Shown here: piece by piece, positions 51,333 through 63,880 of the stretch
How the letters are laid out: each line of letters begins with the position of its first letter
Position numbering within the stretch: the first letter of the stretch is position 1
Origin: Antennarius striatus
Lineage: Eukaryota; Chordata; Actinopteri; Lophiiformes; Antennariidae
Direction: 5' to 3'
DNA length: 64,000 nucleotides
Assembly (NCBI RefSeq): GCF_040054535.1
Contig: NC_090778.1
Location: forward strand, 14,730,501 to 14,794,500
The notes under the pieces: generated by a model
Seen by the model: the letters and a program-made list of their open reading frames with translations, nothing else
Told to the model about the DNA's origin: nothing
The model's database searches: none
Translations under genes and position numbers: made by a program

Positions 51333-53620
51333 ATGCGTGTGTATATGTGCGTGACTGTATCCAGCCTTTGTCTCCTACAAGACTGGGAATGAGTGATAAA
51401 ATCACCTCTTGATTTCTGCCTGAATTATTTCACATGCAGGCTTGATGTCAGTTGAGCGTAACCCTCGACTGGTGACAGTGAATATCTGTTAGGCTGTAAA
51501 TAAAGGCTGAGGGTGTTTGTTTATGAGCGATGTGGACGCACGCAGCTGTTTGCTATGACGATGAGGATACGCCTTGAGTAGATACGCACCCATATGCTAG
51601 CTGACTTCAACAGCTTGTGAGGAACTTTCAGTGTGTAGCTCTGAGCTAGGACATTACCCCACACCACTACCATAGTTTAAAGGAACGCCCCCTCAGGGAT
51701 GACCACGCCCATATCTGGATGGACAATCTAATATGAATCAGGATAGATCGACATACTCTATCAATCACCCCGGAGATGATGTAAGGTTCAGGGATTTATG
51801 AATCTGATCGTTTTTGATTCTGTCCAGCCATAAATCCAAAAGATTCCAAATACTGTATCTATTGATGAAGGAAGCATTTCTTTTCCAGAATCAAGGATTT
51901 GGTTGGGTTAGGGACGACCATACGTATATATAGATACCTGAAAAAATTTGTTTTTCATAATACAACCCCTTTCAATCCCCCAGACTTTGTCCTTTCTGTA
52001 GTATTGAAAATTTTTTAAGGTTCAGAATCTCTGAAATATAAAAAAAATCCACTCTAGTGACAATATGTTGGACTCAGGTGCAAAATTGACATCATAAGTC
52101 ATTAGAAGACATAAAAACACTATTGTAACGTATTTTCCATTAAAAAAATAAAAAAATAAGAACACCGAAACAGTTAAATTTATCTTAATCACGTTATTTG
52201 AATTGACCCCCCCCCCCCACACACACACACACCAGTCCCCCATTCAGAGAGACCAATTTAGGTCCAGCTGAACGGGATTTTCGTCGTCTATATCATATTT
52301 TCCAGGAGGACTGCAGCACTGGGTCTAAAATGGACACATAAAAAAAGATAAAATGGATTTTGTATATTTAACCAAATTACATAAAAGCCTTGGGCTCAAA
52401 GACCGTATCTGTGAAATCCATCATGGTTTTTTCAAGCCCTCCCTGGTGATCAGCTCTGGTGGAGCGTCAGCGCGCCTCCAGTTCAAACCCGTGTGCGCTC
52501 CGGCCCCTCGACAGAAAGTGTCTCAGTTACTAACCCCGTGATTAATGGACGTTTATCTCACCACAGTGGCCAAATCAAAGCTGTGGAGAAAGGGAACAAA
52601 TTAACAAATAGGTATTTAGCTTTTCTAAGAGATCTAATTTTAAAAACCGCACCATTCATAAAGCCACGGTGCATAATTATGCCTTTATAGCTGCATAAAC
52701 TAATGTTACTTTGTAATTTCGCGGTTAAATATGTAGCAATTTTGAGACCCCAGTTTTTCTTTGGCTGTGTCTGTTTGCGCTCTTTTTCATGAGTTGTGCG
52801 TGTTTTTGAAAATCTGAGCTCTAATTTTCACCGGATGTGGGACTTTTGTAGATTCAGTTGTGCCTCAGAAAGTGTTCAATGGAGTCAGTGGGTGTCAGCA
52901 GGTAGCTTCCACTTGTGATCATACAATTTTTGCTCCGTGACTTACTGAGCTGGAGAAACAAACCATATCCTCCTGGTTGATTGACAAATTGTTCTTTACT
53001 GCCTGGGATGTTCACCTTAGCTTCAATTTAACCACCTGTGTCGCTTGTTGTGAAATGGTGATTTCAGTATCTAAAGAAAAATGTGACAAATAATAATCTT
53101 TGATTAATATTTTGGATATAAATGCATGGAGGTGAAGATGATTTTCGATCCCAGTTTCAAGTTCCAATTAGTTTGTGATGAGAGATTTTTTTAAAAAATT
53201 CCATCAATAATGATTGTGGTGAAGAGGGAAGAAGGCCCATTATCTAGCTGTTCAAACACGTGTCTATTATTAGACTTGTATTTTACTACGTATAAATGCA
53301 TTCTTAAACGTGGCGTGTCTGACAGACTAAAGCTACCAGACAATTAAAGACAATTAATCCTCATTACTGAGTAAAAAGCTTCCAAATTTGTAAATTCAGA
53401 GATTGATGTCAAAAAATACACATTATTTTTTCATCATCATCATCGTCATCATTGTCATCATTGTCATCATCAGGGGAGTTGATAGTTAATTTTGCTGCGA
53501 ATTACACGCAATATTTTGTCATCATATCAGAAAGAAGCTATCTTTATTTCTCACCACGTCCAGCTGTCAGGGGTGGTACCAGCATGGTACCAGCAGGGGG
53601 CGCCAGTTTATCAGATTACG
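51333..53620. other. Non-coding stretch
   Basis: No supported exon. It contains a poly-C run at about 52209-52219 and imperfect CAT/GTCATCATT repeats at about 53434-53471. Confidence 0.4.
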
Positions 53621-53624
53621 CGAT

Positions 53625-53697
53625 GTGACTTTTATTTATTTTATTTTATTTATTTATCTGTTTTATATACTTATTTTATATACTTATTTTATATACT

Positions 53698-53746
<49 letters not shown>

Positions 53747-53836
53747 ATACACACGCGCGCACACGCACGCGCACGCGCACACACACAAACACACACACAC
53801 ACACACACACAACCACTGAGCCACGGCCGCCCCAAT
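53625..53836. repeat. Compound low-complexity tract with a SINE end
   Basis: In order there are TTTA-rich repeats, a 13-base unit (atacttattttat) repeated in tandem, a long (TA)n, an alternating CACGCG purine-pyrimidine segment, (CA)n, and then aaccactgagccacggccgc. The last is the minus-strand 5' end of the SINE type seen at 27560. Confidence 0.85.
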
Positions 53837-54402
53837 TTGTTCAACCTGAATCTCAGGTTTTTGGGATCACTTAGAGATAACCAAAACATTACTTCGCTTG
53901 GCTCAGTAGTCAAATCCAGACAAACACTGAATTCAGATGTTTTTGTGAATCAGATCACCGTTTGATTAAAAACAGACATCTAATCGTAGTTGTGCACAGA
54001 TATTGTCAACTCTCAAGCCAATTGAAGCTTGAATCAGTATTGTCTGCATTATTTCTCAGGGCTAATGCAACACTCCTCATTCACTTAATCTAAAAAGTGG
54101 TATTCTTGGTATTTATGGGACCCTATATCAGTTCTGTGGCTGGGCTGTCAACGACACATAATGTGAAAGCAGCTGTGGAGAGGAGGGGTTGAGCTGGAGT
54201 TGCAGCAAATCTTCCTCAACTCACAATAGTGTTTGACTGACTGGGTGACGACTTCACAGAAAAAACCTGTCTTCAAATGAACTTGAGTGATACAGATTTA
54301 GCTTAGCCAGCTGTTTTCACTGTGTGTGTCGGGAGATTGTAATCAGTGGCCACCAACCAGAAGCAACAACTGACACCTTTTGGTGGAAGTTTATTTGTAT
54401 GT

Positions 54403-54416
54403 ATGTGTGTGTGGGT

Positions 54417-54455
<39 letters not shown>

Positions 54456-54506
54456 TGTATGTGTCTGTGTGTGTGCGTGCGCGTGTGTGTGCATGTGCGT
54501 GTGTGT
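54403..54506. repeat. (GT)n microsatellite, interrupted
   Basis: GT repeats with occasional interruptions by single-base changes (gtctgtatgtgtctg, gcgtgcgcg). Confidence 0.95.
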
Positions 54507-55814
54507 TAAACTTCCAAAGAAAAGCAGTGTTTGTGGGGGGGGGGTTTCTTCATTTTATATCTTCCAGGAAGTCTGGGTGTTCATTCTAACTGACTTAGCT
54601 GATTAAATAATTAGTCACACAACAGAAAATTTACTTCATTAAAGGAGGTTATATTTTTCTCTTTGTTTCCCCCTTTCTCTCTCTTCCCATATCTTATTTT
54701 GGATGTCTTTCTGTGTCAGAGACTAAGCAAATAGAGTCGTGTGTGAGAGGCCTCATAACTCCACGTTCCTGAGAGACTGGGAGATCTCTGATGAGAACAG
54801 CTGTGTCTTCATTTGTCTGCCATGTTTGGCATTCTCCAGATATCTCTTTGCGGCTCCCGGCCCTTTTCTGTGTTCTGGTTTGACCTTGTGCTCCTGCGGA
54901 AGGGAGGCAAAGTGGGTCACATTTCAGGTGCAGCTATACGGCACAAAGTAAGGCACCACACTATTGAAAATGAGGGAGATAGCAATATTTTTCTTTCTTT
55001 CAGCAGACGAGTTGAACAGCTTTCTTTGTTCAGAATTATTTGTTTACTCCTTTAAAATCATTTTTGCTCATCCATCAAACCAAACAATATCATATAGCAA
55101 ATCATAAGAAGCAAATCAATTTACATGAACTTATGTCAGTTTCCAAAAGATCTGTCACTCTTTCCTTAAGTTGGTGCCAGTATAACATACCTAGAACAAA
55201 GTGGCTGCAGCTTCTCAGCCTCTCTGAATAAGGTCTTATCAAAAAGAAAACTGCCGTAGGTTCCGTCTGTCAGAAATATTATAGGTGATGCAGAAATAGG
55301 CCAGGGAGCCTTTGAAGTCAGTGAAACTCAAAGGGTTTTGTTCACCTGAAACAAAAAAAGTATTTTGATGTACATACGTAAATGTCTGTGCTTCTGTATT
55401 TCGTGTTGTTACTGTTTCCAACAATACCACACACATGTCCATTTTTATTAAGATTGACATGAAATACGAAAGAGAACCAGATAATTAGTAAAATTTTCTC
55501 TTTGTATCAAGCAGGAAAGTCATGATGTGGGACTTTAATGAATCTCCATGTCTGCAATGTAACATGTTATATTGTCCACGCGCATAAATGAAACATTATG
55601 CAGCATGAAGAGAAAGCCATGACTCAAGGAAAAAAGCTATGTCTACAGATGGTAGAGGGGGATATGGTTAAAACCAATAATATTTTCTCCTATGTATACT
55701 GTTATATAAAAGAAATCTAAGCTGAGCTGTATGTAACCAGATGAGGGCCACAATCATTTTATCAGAGAATCATTGGATTCCATCCTGCTTATTCCCTTAT
55801 TTTTAAAGACAATC

Positions 55815-55815
55815 A

Positions 55816-55851
<36 letters not shown>
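55815..55851. repeat. (ATC)n microsatellite
   Basis: About 12 perfect ATC/CAT units. Confidence 0.95.
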
Positions 55852-56223
55852 GATAATTCCACTGAATATCAAACAGCGTAAGACAGACAGAATACTGTAC
55901 ATGTGAAACCATGCAGAACAGATGGTATGTGTGTTAGAAAACATGGGAAGAGATGGGAGTGAGCAGAGCCATCCTGCTATCGTGGGAGGCCAACATGTGT
56001 TCTTCAGCTCAGCCAGAGGAGGCTTTCACAACCGCTCTTCCTTCTCACTCCCTCCTCTAGCCCTCCTTGCCATCCCCTTGACCCCACCCTTTCTTCACCT
56101 TTCTGGTGTGAATCATCAGACATCTGTGCATCTCTGTCTACACTCCTCTTCTCTGTCCTCCCTTGTATGTTGACCCATCTTCCATTGCTTATTCACTCTT
56201 TGGGGGCTTTCATAATCCAGCTA

Positions 56224-56232
56224 TCCCTCCCT

Positions 56233-56304
<72 letters not shown>
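56224..56304. repeat. (CT)n microsatellite
   Basis: CCCT units followed by a pure CT tract of more than 60 bases. Confidence 0.95.
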
Positions 56305-56307
<3 letters not shown>

Positions 56308-56901
56308 TTTGTCTCATCTGTTTTTTTTTTGGTGCATCTGGTGAACATGAGCTGTGGAAAGACAACAGACGAGTAATGGGAGAAATGTGTGGGCGAGTGT
56401 GTGCCTGTGTATATCTATGTGCATGACAACTTCAGCTGTGTGTATTGGCCAAATAAATGCTGTGTTTGATTCTGTATCGACGTTGATCTAATAACCTGCA
56501 AATACCCCTGACACGTATGTCAGTACAGTAAGTGTCCCAACAAGAACTGCAAAAAACACTCAATGTGCACCCATATATCAACTTGTATAACATTGTAAAT
56601 ACACTCTGTGGTCTCTTCTCCTCTCCCCACTCTCTTCCTCTGTCTAGTAGTACTCCCCTCTTTTTATCCCTCTCTTCCCCCCTTCATGATGCTAACCCTC
56701 CATCTGCACCACAGCTCTGCACTTGAATAAATAGTTGAGGACTGCGAGGCAGTATTTTATTTACGTAGGTCTCCATTGTATCGTAGCTAAATTGTGCATC
56801 TCAATGTAATTTTTTTAAAGACCTGAGGATTGGAGAGTTAAATCTCTAAGAACAAGAGAATGTCAGATCTGTTACTCTCAATGCTTGATAATAAATATAT
56901 A

Positions 56902-57255
56902 CAATGCGCCCTTGTTACTCACGGTTAATGCGTTCAAGGAACCACACGCGAATAACGAATTCCACAATATAGCGACAAACTATTTATCTTATGGTAATAT
57001 AAACGATTATAATGCCTCCTCATACTGATATTAAACCTTCTATCTGTATTACCTTGTCCCATACTCTTCTCGACTGTTTAAAGCACTTTTATGTCTCACA
57101 GAAGGGCGCCATGTTCCGAGACGACCAAAACGTAGCGCACTTCTGGATGCTGTCAGCCAATAGAATGCACGTATGGTATCATGTGACGACCTACTAAAAA
57201 TCCGCGATGAGGTGAAGCGGTGCGTGTTGATGCAGGAATGCTTGAGAGATTAGTG
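56902..57255 (+). mobile_element. Tigger-like MITE, copy B
   Basis: It starts CAATGCGCCCTTGTTACTC after TA and ends near gagagattagtg before TA, a weak inverted match. The internal blocks are shared with copy A at 50767. Confidence 0.6.
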
Positions 57256-58417
57256 TATTCTACATTTTTTTATAACAACTGAATAAAATCAAAAGCGAGT
57301 TCGCTAGTTAATTTATTGAGGGATTGTAGCAACCCTCATAGCTAATAATGGTTTATAAGAAGGAAAAGTGTGTGCAGATTGGTGTTTGGCGTGGATCATT
57401 TTGGCTTTTTTCTTATTCAGGTGAATCAGGTACAGTTGACAATGGCTTCCAGCAGCTGCTTACCATTTGAATCTGGTTCTAGTCGGGGGACTCTTTACAT
57501 CGTCCATCACAAACAGTGTTGTGTGTCTTCCGTTCGGGTTGCATCATGCTGTCTTATTTTGGGGTTTTTTTGGATGAACCAGCAAACAATAACCCTATCA
57601 TTAAATGTACAGGAAGCCTCATGTCTTATTCTAACATCAAACGAAGATATCTTTTATTTCTTTTATGCCATTGTCAGTTCAGTATGTTGTTGTGTCTCAT
57701 GGAAATGTCAAGACTGCTCATTTTTTATGTTTTTAATGTATTTCTGGCATCTGAGAATGAAAAGCTGATAAAATGTTGTGATTTATAGATTGCTTTATTC
57801 AAACTCTTGATTTATTCAAATCTTGTACGTGGAATGTGGAAATTTAAAAGTACTGAAATAATAAATATTGCAGTATTATAATAGCTTTGAAAGGATTTGG
57901 ATTTGTCAGGTGGCCTGAATACTGGATTTAAATATAACAGTCATTATGTTCAGTCCCTCTGGAGAAAAGTTTGCCAAAAAAATGCATCCAGATGTTACAA
58001 AGATGGTTTCTTTTGCAGAACAGAACTAAAATAGAACCAACAGAACAATCTGCATTTATTTACCCATTTGTACCACAAGTTCTATATCAAAGAGTTGATT
58101 CCACATCGTGTCCCCCTAAATTTCTGCCAGCAATACTCAATATTTCGACTGTAGATCATTGCCATTGTTTAGGCATACCTTGTACACATTATGTCAAGTA
58201 ACATCAAACTTATACTACCTGTTTTGTATGCAGTAGTTTCATATGAAAATATTTTTTATATACAGACATCTGAAATCAATAAGTTATATTTTCACTATAG
58301 GTATATAAAACTAAATTAAAGCAGTCTCAAACTTGCTTATTTCTGTATTTTTATTCTACCGTGAGAATAATTTGTGGTGAAATGTTAACTACAGATGCAG
58401 TAAAAATTATAGTAATA
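57256..58417. other. AT-rich non-coding stretch
   Basis: The Cys/Phe-rich frame at 57370-57768 has no recognisable domain or splice context and is not called. Confidence 0.4.
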
Positions 58418-58680
58418 CTGTAGGCAAACCTCGGTTTCCGACCACAATTCGTTCCGGAAGGCTGTTCAAATACCAATTTGTTCGAATTCCAAACACATTT
58501 TTCCCATTAAAACGACCTTTTTTCAAAATACCGTAATATCCTGCCACTGTATCAGTGTACTATGGAATTTCATAATGTCATTTACGTATCAAATTGTATA
58601 CTAATGAAACATATCAAAGAAATGTAAAAGAAAGAAGCAAACACGAGAAAGAAAGAAAGAAAAAAAGAAAGAAAGAAAGA

Positions 58681-59466
58681 TTTTTTTGATTTTTGCAAAA
58701 AACACTTTAATCACATTCAAACATTTTACAATTTTACATTAGATGAAAGCACTAAAGTGCTTCAGAAGAAGAAGATTTTTTGCAGAAAAACTTCAATCAC
58801 ATTCAGAACATTTATAACATTTTACATTTTTCATTAGATGAAACTTCAAAAACACTTAACACTCAAAAACACTAAACACCAATAAACAAAAAGAAATGCA
58901 ATATAAAACTGAGTGCATTATAATAGGAAGTTTGCAAAAGTGAGGTGGTCATCAACTAAAGTGCATAGGACATTTAGGTAACACCAGATGTTCCTGAAGT
59001 TCTTTAGGCATTTTGTCATTTTATAGAAACCAAATTCTAGTTTTAAGCGACATCTGATGTTATAGCAAAAAACAGTAGCTGCTTCTTGAACGGTATTGAT
59101 TTCAATTCTCCTCTTCCTGGTCACATAAATTGCAAGTTTTGCCTCTCCAGAGATAAAATTTAAAAGCTGCCACTTTCTCTGATTCGATTTATTGTACCCA
59201 GCACCGTAGATGAATTTCCTTATACTAAAATTTTCACTGAACAAATTAAAAACATTTGTTAGAAGAGTGAAGACCACTGCAAGTCTCCCACACTCACTGA
59301 AAGCATGAAAGACTGTTTCACGAAGGGGACAGAAGGGACACTGGCTGGACACCGCAGGGTTAACAACAGAGATAAAAGCATTGGAACCGATGGCACCATG
59401 TAAAGTCCTCCACTGGAGGTCGGCTGTTTTTTTCTTGAGGGGAGGTTTGTACAGAAGTCTCCACTA
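58681..59466 (-). mobile_element. L1/Tx1-type LINE, 3' fragment of ORF2
   Basis: A minus-strand frame open from about 59466 to 58918 reads LQWRTLHGAIGSNAFIS and SQCPFCPLRETVFHAFSECG (the zinc-knuckle-like end of L1 ORF2). It continues to GEAKLAIYVTRKRRIEI and a C-terminal FGFYKMTKCLKNFRNIWCY. The 3' poly(A) is at 58681 (T run on the plus strand). GAAA-rich repeats flank both sides (58646-58680 and about 59467-59483), fitting a target duplication in a GAAA tract. The surviving ORF2 part has no stop. Confidence 0.8.
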
Positions 59467-59702
59467 AGAAAGAAAGAAAGAAAAAGACAGAAAGGAAAAC
59501 ATTGACGTAATCAGGTTAGCCTAAGGTGCGAGTTACCGTCGTCTTTTGGACAGTTTACGGTACCGTAACTTGTACCATAGGCAATGGAACGCAAATTAAG
59601 TGAAAAAGTATTGAGTACAGTAAACTAAAATAAAAAGCACATTACAATTAAAGCATAAGAACGATAAAGATAAGAATTTTTTCCTTTGTGGTGTTGAGCA
59701 GT

Positions 59703-59940
59703 TGTTAATTACGATCCTGTGACGCTCTTATTTTGGGACTTCCTGTTGTACCCGCAAGTGGTAACATGTCAATATAATGCTCTTGTTCTGCTGAGTGTGA
59801 CATGCGTAATGTGCCTGTGCTCAATTGAGTGTTCAGGTGAGCGAAGCGGGCTCAGGTTCAATAAAGAGGAGAAAAACTTATTTCATTCCGCTTATCATTC
59901 ACCACGCAGATTCCGGATGAGCAAGTCTGGAATCGTAACA
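59703..59940 (+). mobile_element. Probable solo LTR
   Basis: The block has inverted termini TGTTAATTACGATCC and GGAATCGTAACA and an AATAAA at about 59860 about 80 bases from its end. An alternative border would use AGTTG repeats (59700-59704 and 59941-59945) as the 5-bp target duplication. No internal retroelement coding sequence is present. Confidence 0.45.
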
Positions 59941-60120
59941 AGTTGGCATACGTGAACGTTGGAGAAGGACAGGAGGATGAGGATGGATGTCACTGCATTT
60001 GTTTTGCCTTTGACTTCCAAATTTTGTTCGACTTCTAAGACAAAAAAATTCCTAATTTTTTGGTCGAATTCCAATTTGTTAGATGTCTAAACCATTCCAA
60101 AACCAAGGTTTGCTTGTACT

Positions 60121-61292
60121 CCGTATATTTTAGACTACAATCAACTGAAAAGCAGATCAAGCATGAGGTGGGGCCAACAGAAGGTCACTAATACAGGCAT
60201 CAGTGAAGTGAGAGTGATTGGCTTGTTGTGCGGTAAAAAAGAAGCTACAAAGCACCGACCGATGGTACAGAGTGCTAGGAACATCATTTCCCTGGCACTG
60301 TCCTGCAGGGAACACACAGTGCACCTTAGTTATTTGGAACATTGGGTCTCAGTGTTGTCAGTGATAACCCAATGCCATCTGAGGGACTGTTTTCTCTTCA
60401 ACGGTTCCTACACAAAGCAGCCACTCTTTAAACCACCCACTTCAGTGCATTAAGGTCTGGACTAAATAAAACAGTTTTTTTGTACTTTGCATAAAAACCT
60501 ACCAGGGCCATGTGCTACCAATAAATGGTGGGTTTGTGGTTCAAACCAGGCAAACGTTCTGAATGTGCAGAGTCTTCTAGTAACTATCTCACATACTGGT
60601 AGTTTCATTGCACTGTGAGTAATATGACAACCTGGTTGTCTAATTCACTATGAAGTCACATCTGCCAAGTGAAAACACAGCTGCAAGTGTAAACAGATGA
60701 CGGTTGCATTGGTTTCTGTCTGGTGGTTTGACTTTAGGCACACCTACAAAACAGCACAAGTCGCTGACCATATCTCCTCCATCTCTGGCCTCACTTCGCC
60801 TGAGGTTTCCCTTGAAGTACCTTTGGTAGCACCTTGCAAGCCACAAAACACTAACTGACTTGGGAAGTGGCAAATTGTGGAGGTTTGGCAGTCTTCTGGT
60901 GGTAAAACATGCCTGTTTACATAGGAGGATCCCACAGAACCACAAACATGTCTCCATCAGCCAATAAGAGCAGAGGAGAAGAGGGAATGAAGGCAGAGCG
61001 GGAAGAAGTACAGAGGGAGAAAGTAAAAGTAGAGAGGAAAGACAATATTTCAGAAATATCTCAGCAGACTGAGGCTTCCCTAAACTTTAGTTCCAGATGA
61101 TAAAACTTGTTTGGATAATTTTTTTTAACTTTACCCTCACTCCACCCTTAGCTTGCATTTTTGTATGATATGTCTCAATAACTCAGGATGTTCTGTAACA
61201 ATTTGGATGATGCCCACGTTTCCCTTACAATAAAATACAAAACTCCTGACCTTAGAGCCCACTGTACTTTGTGGTTTTCTGCTAATAAGCAT
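60121..61292. other. Non-coding stretch
   Basis: Several frames of about 100 codons occur at 60.6-61.1 kb, but none has a recognisable domain. Confidence 0.35.
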
Positions 61293-61724
61293 TTCTTCTT
61301 CTTCTTCTTCTCCTTTTGGCTTTTCCGTTCAGGGGTGGCCACAGCAAATCAGTTACCCCCATCTAACCCTGTCTTCTGCCTCCTCTTCTCTCACACCAAC
61401 TACCTTCATGTCCTCTTTCACTGCATCCATAAACCTCCTCTTTGGTCTTCCTCAAGGCCTCCTGCCTGGCAGTTCAAAACTCAGCATCCTTCTACCAATA
61501 TATTCACTATCTCTCCTGTGGACATGTCCAAACCACCTCAGTCTGGCCTCTCTGACTTTACCTCCAAAACCTCGAACATGTTCTGTCCCTCTGATGTACT
61601 CATTCCTGATCCTATCCATCCTGGTCACTCCCAAAGAGAACCTCAGCATCTTCATCGCTGCTACCTCCAGCTCTGCCTCCTGTCTCTTCCGCCATGACAC
61701 TGTCTAGACCAAACAACATCGCTG
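61293..61724 (-). mobile_element. RTE-like LINE copy 3, 3' segment in sense
   Basis: On the minus strand the sequence runs from the GLETVSL-coding region through MLRFSLGVTRMDRIRNEYIR to the conserved 3' end (ggggtggccacagcaaatca on the plus strand) and a GAA-rich tail at 61293. Confidence 0.85.
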
Positions 61725-61754
61725 CAAATCAAATCTATGACTTCCATTCCGGAT

Positions 61755-62965
61755 CGGTCAAGACCTGGCTTATGATGACTTGTAGGTTGGACAGTAAGGA
61801 GGGAGAGACTGATCTATACAGGTTGGCAAGACAGAGAGACGGAGATGGGAAGGACGTGCAGCAGGTTAGGGTGATTAAGGATAGGGATGGAAGTCTATTG
61901 ACAGGTGCCAGTAGTGTGATGGGAAGATGCAAAGAGTACTTTGAAGAGTTCATGAACGAGGAAAATGAGATAGAACAAAGACTAGAAGAGGTGTCTTTTG
62001 TGGACCAGGAAGTAGCAAATATTAGTCTGTCCTAATGATATACCTGTGGAGGTATGGACGTGTCCAGGAGAGGTGGCAGTAGAGTTTCTGACTGGGTTGT
62101 TCCAACAGGATCTTAGATAGTGATAAATGCATAAGGTATGGAGGAGAAGTGTGCTGGTGCCCATTTTTAAGAACAAGGGAGATGTGCAGAGTTATGGTAA
62201 CTACAGAAGAATAAAGCTGATGAGCCATACAATGAAGTTATGGGAAAGAGTAGTTGAAACTTGACTAGGGGCAGAAGTGAGCATTTGTAATCAGCAGTAT
62301 GGTTTTCTTGAAAAAAAAAAAAGAGTACTACAGAAGCAGTATTTGCGATGTTGATAGAGAAGTACAGAGAAGGGCAGAGGGAGCTGCATTGTGTTTTTGT
62401 AGATCTGGAGAAAGCTTATGACAGGGTGCCCACAGAGGAACTGTGGTATTGCATGAGGAAGTCTGGAGTGACAGAAGTATGTTAGAACGGTGCAGGACAT
62501 GTATGAGGACTGTAAGACAGTGGTGAGGTGTGCTGTAGGTGTGACAGAGGAGTTCAAGGTGGAGGTGGGACTACATCAGGGATCAGCACTGAGCCCCTTC
62601 TTGTTCGCTATGGTGATGGACAGGCTGACAGACAAGGTTAGACAGGAATCTCCATGGACTATGATGTTTGCAGATGACATTGTGATCTGCAGTGAGAGCA
62701 GGGAACAGGTGGAGGAGAAGGTAGAGAGATGGAGGTTTGTCCTGGAAAGGAGAGAAATGAAGGTTCGCTGCAGTAAGACAGAATACATGTGTGTGAATGA
62801 GAGGGACCCAAGTGGAAGAGTGAGGTTACAGGGAGAAGAGATCAAGAAGGTGGAGGAGTTAGGGTCAACAGTCCAGAGCAATGGAGAGTGTGGAAAAGAG
62901 GTGAAGAAGCGTGTACAGGAGGGTTGGAACAGGTGGAGGAAAGTGTCAGGTGTGATGTGCTGTTG
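61755..62965 (+). mobile_element. RTE-like LINE copy 3, inverted 5' segment
   Basis: Plus-strand frames run from LDSKEGETDLYRLARQ through CVFVDLEKAYDRVP-like DNA, VGLHQGSALSPFLFAMVMDR and the catalytic FADD (about 62668) to STVQSNGECGKEVKKRVQ. Similarity to copy 1 ends near gtgtcaggtgtgatgtg. With the adjacent minus-strand 3' segment it forms one insertion with an internal inversion. Confidence 0.85.
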
Positions 62966-63793
62966 TGAATCTAAATTAAGATAGATGTAGATGTAATTGT
63001 TCTGAAACTTCAGTCTGTCAGCACGGCTGTTCTTAGCATGCTGCCAATAACATTTAGTTAGTAGTGCTGTGGTCTTAAAGCACTGCCTGCAGAGCCACTA
63101 GTGTAGCTGTAGACTTGTTGTTTTGAAAACTAATGGACCGGTGAAGCACGTCTTTGTTGTTGGGACCAAAAACATTGTAAAATAAAAAAAATTAAAAAAA
63201 GCAACGTACCCTTTTCTGAGGCTTTTTATGTCTTTTTCACCAAGCCTCTACAAACCAATACATAAATGAGAGTCATTGTCTTCAGTCAATGTGTTGCCTA
63301 TGGAGTTGGGCTCAGATTCCCCGGCCAAGAAAAGCTTTAAGAAGCCCTGACAGAAATGTTTTAGAGAGAAGAAACCCTATCCAGCACATGTCATTACAAT
63401 TTAAGAATATAATATTATTGAGAGGGTGTTTAGCATAGGACTGTGGAAACACAGAACTGAGTATCAGAACACACAAAGGATGATTGTTCTTTCACAATGG
63501 AAACTTTGTTGGCATGTCCATGGTGCCTTAAAGAAAAGTAAGAAATAAACAACTATTTGCCCTCTCTATTATGCGATTGTGTTTCTTCCCAAATGGAGGA
63601 AGCCTGGATTTAAATTAATCAGATGGAAATCTCATCTAGATGTGTTTTCAATCAAAAATTGTATGGCTTCTTTGTCATATTAATCTGTAAAAATCACTGC
63701 AAGTGTGGAGAACAGTTTTAAAACACACCAGAGAAGCTAAAACGTCCAATTCCAGGTCACTGCTGAGTCTAGAAATCCATTTTTCATTTTTAT
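62966..63793. other. Non-coding stretch
   Basis: AT-rich DNA; I recognise no gene or element. Confidence 0.4.
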
Positions 63794-63880
63794 AGGGAGA
63801 ACATACACACTGCACAGAAAGGAATTGAACCCAAAACCTTCTTTCTTTGAGGCAAAAGCGCTACCCACCGTGCCGCTCCA
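63794..63880 (-). mobile_element. 5' part of a fish tRNA-derived SINE
   Basis: On the minus strand it reads GAGCGGCACGGTGGGTAGCG, then gcctcaaagaaagaaggt and a box B-like gggttcaattcc. This is the same SINE type as at 16019 and 41317. Confidence 0.65.

Larger units (their letters stand above)
54507..56901. other. Non-coding stretch with microsatellites
   Basis: I find no supportable gene. (ATC)n lies at 55815-55851 and a long (CT)n at 56224-56304; the latter creates Ser/Leu-only frames. Confidence 0.4.
58418..60120. mobile_element. Tigger/pogo-like DNA transposon relic carrying nested insertions
   Basis: The left end (GTAGGCAAACCTCGGTTT at about 58420, continuing ccaatttgttcgaattcc) is mirrored at the right by aaaccaaggtttgcttgtac (ending about 60119) and ggtcgaattccaatttgtt. 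These are imperfect inverted repeats of roughly 60 bases or more. No transposase frame remains. The interior is occupied by an L1 fragment (58681-59466) and a probable solo LTR (59703-59940). Confidence 0.6.

Noticed and set aside
57370..57768. 132-codon Cys/Phe-rich frame
   Set aside because: AT-rich, no recognisable motif, and an overlapping alternative frame is equally open.
60640..60957. 105-codon minus-strand frame
   Set aside because: No recognisable family; codon use and surroundings look non-coding.
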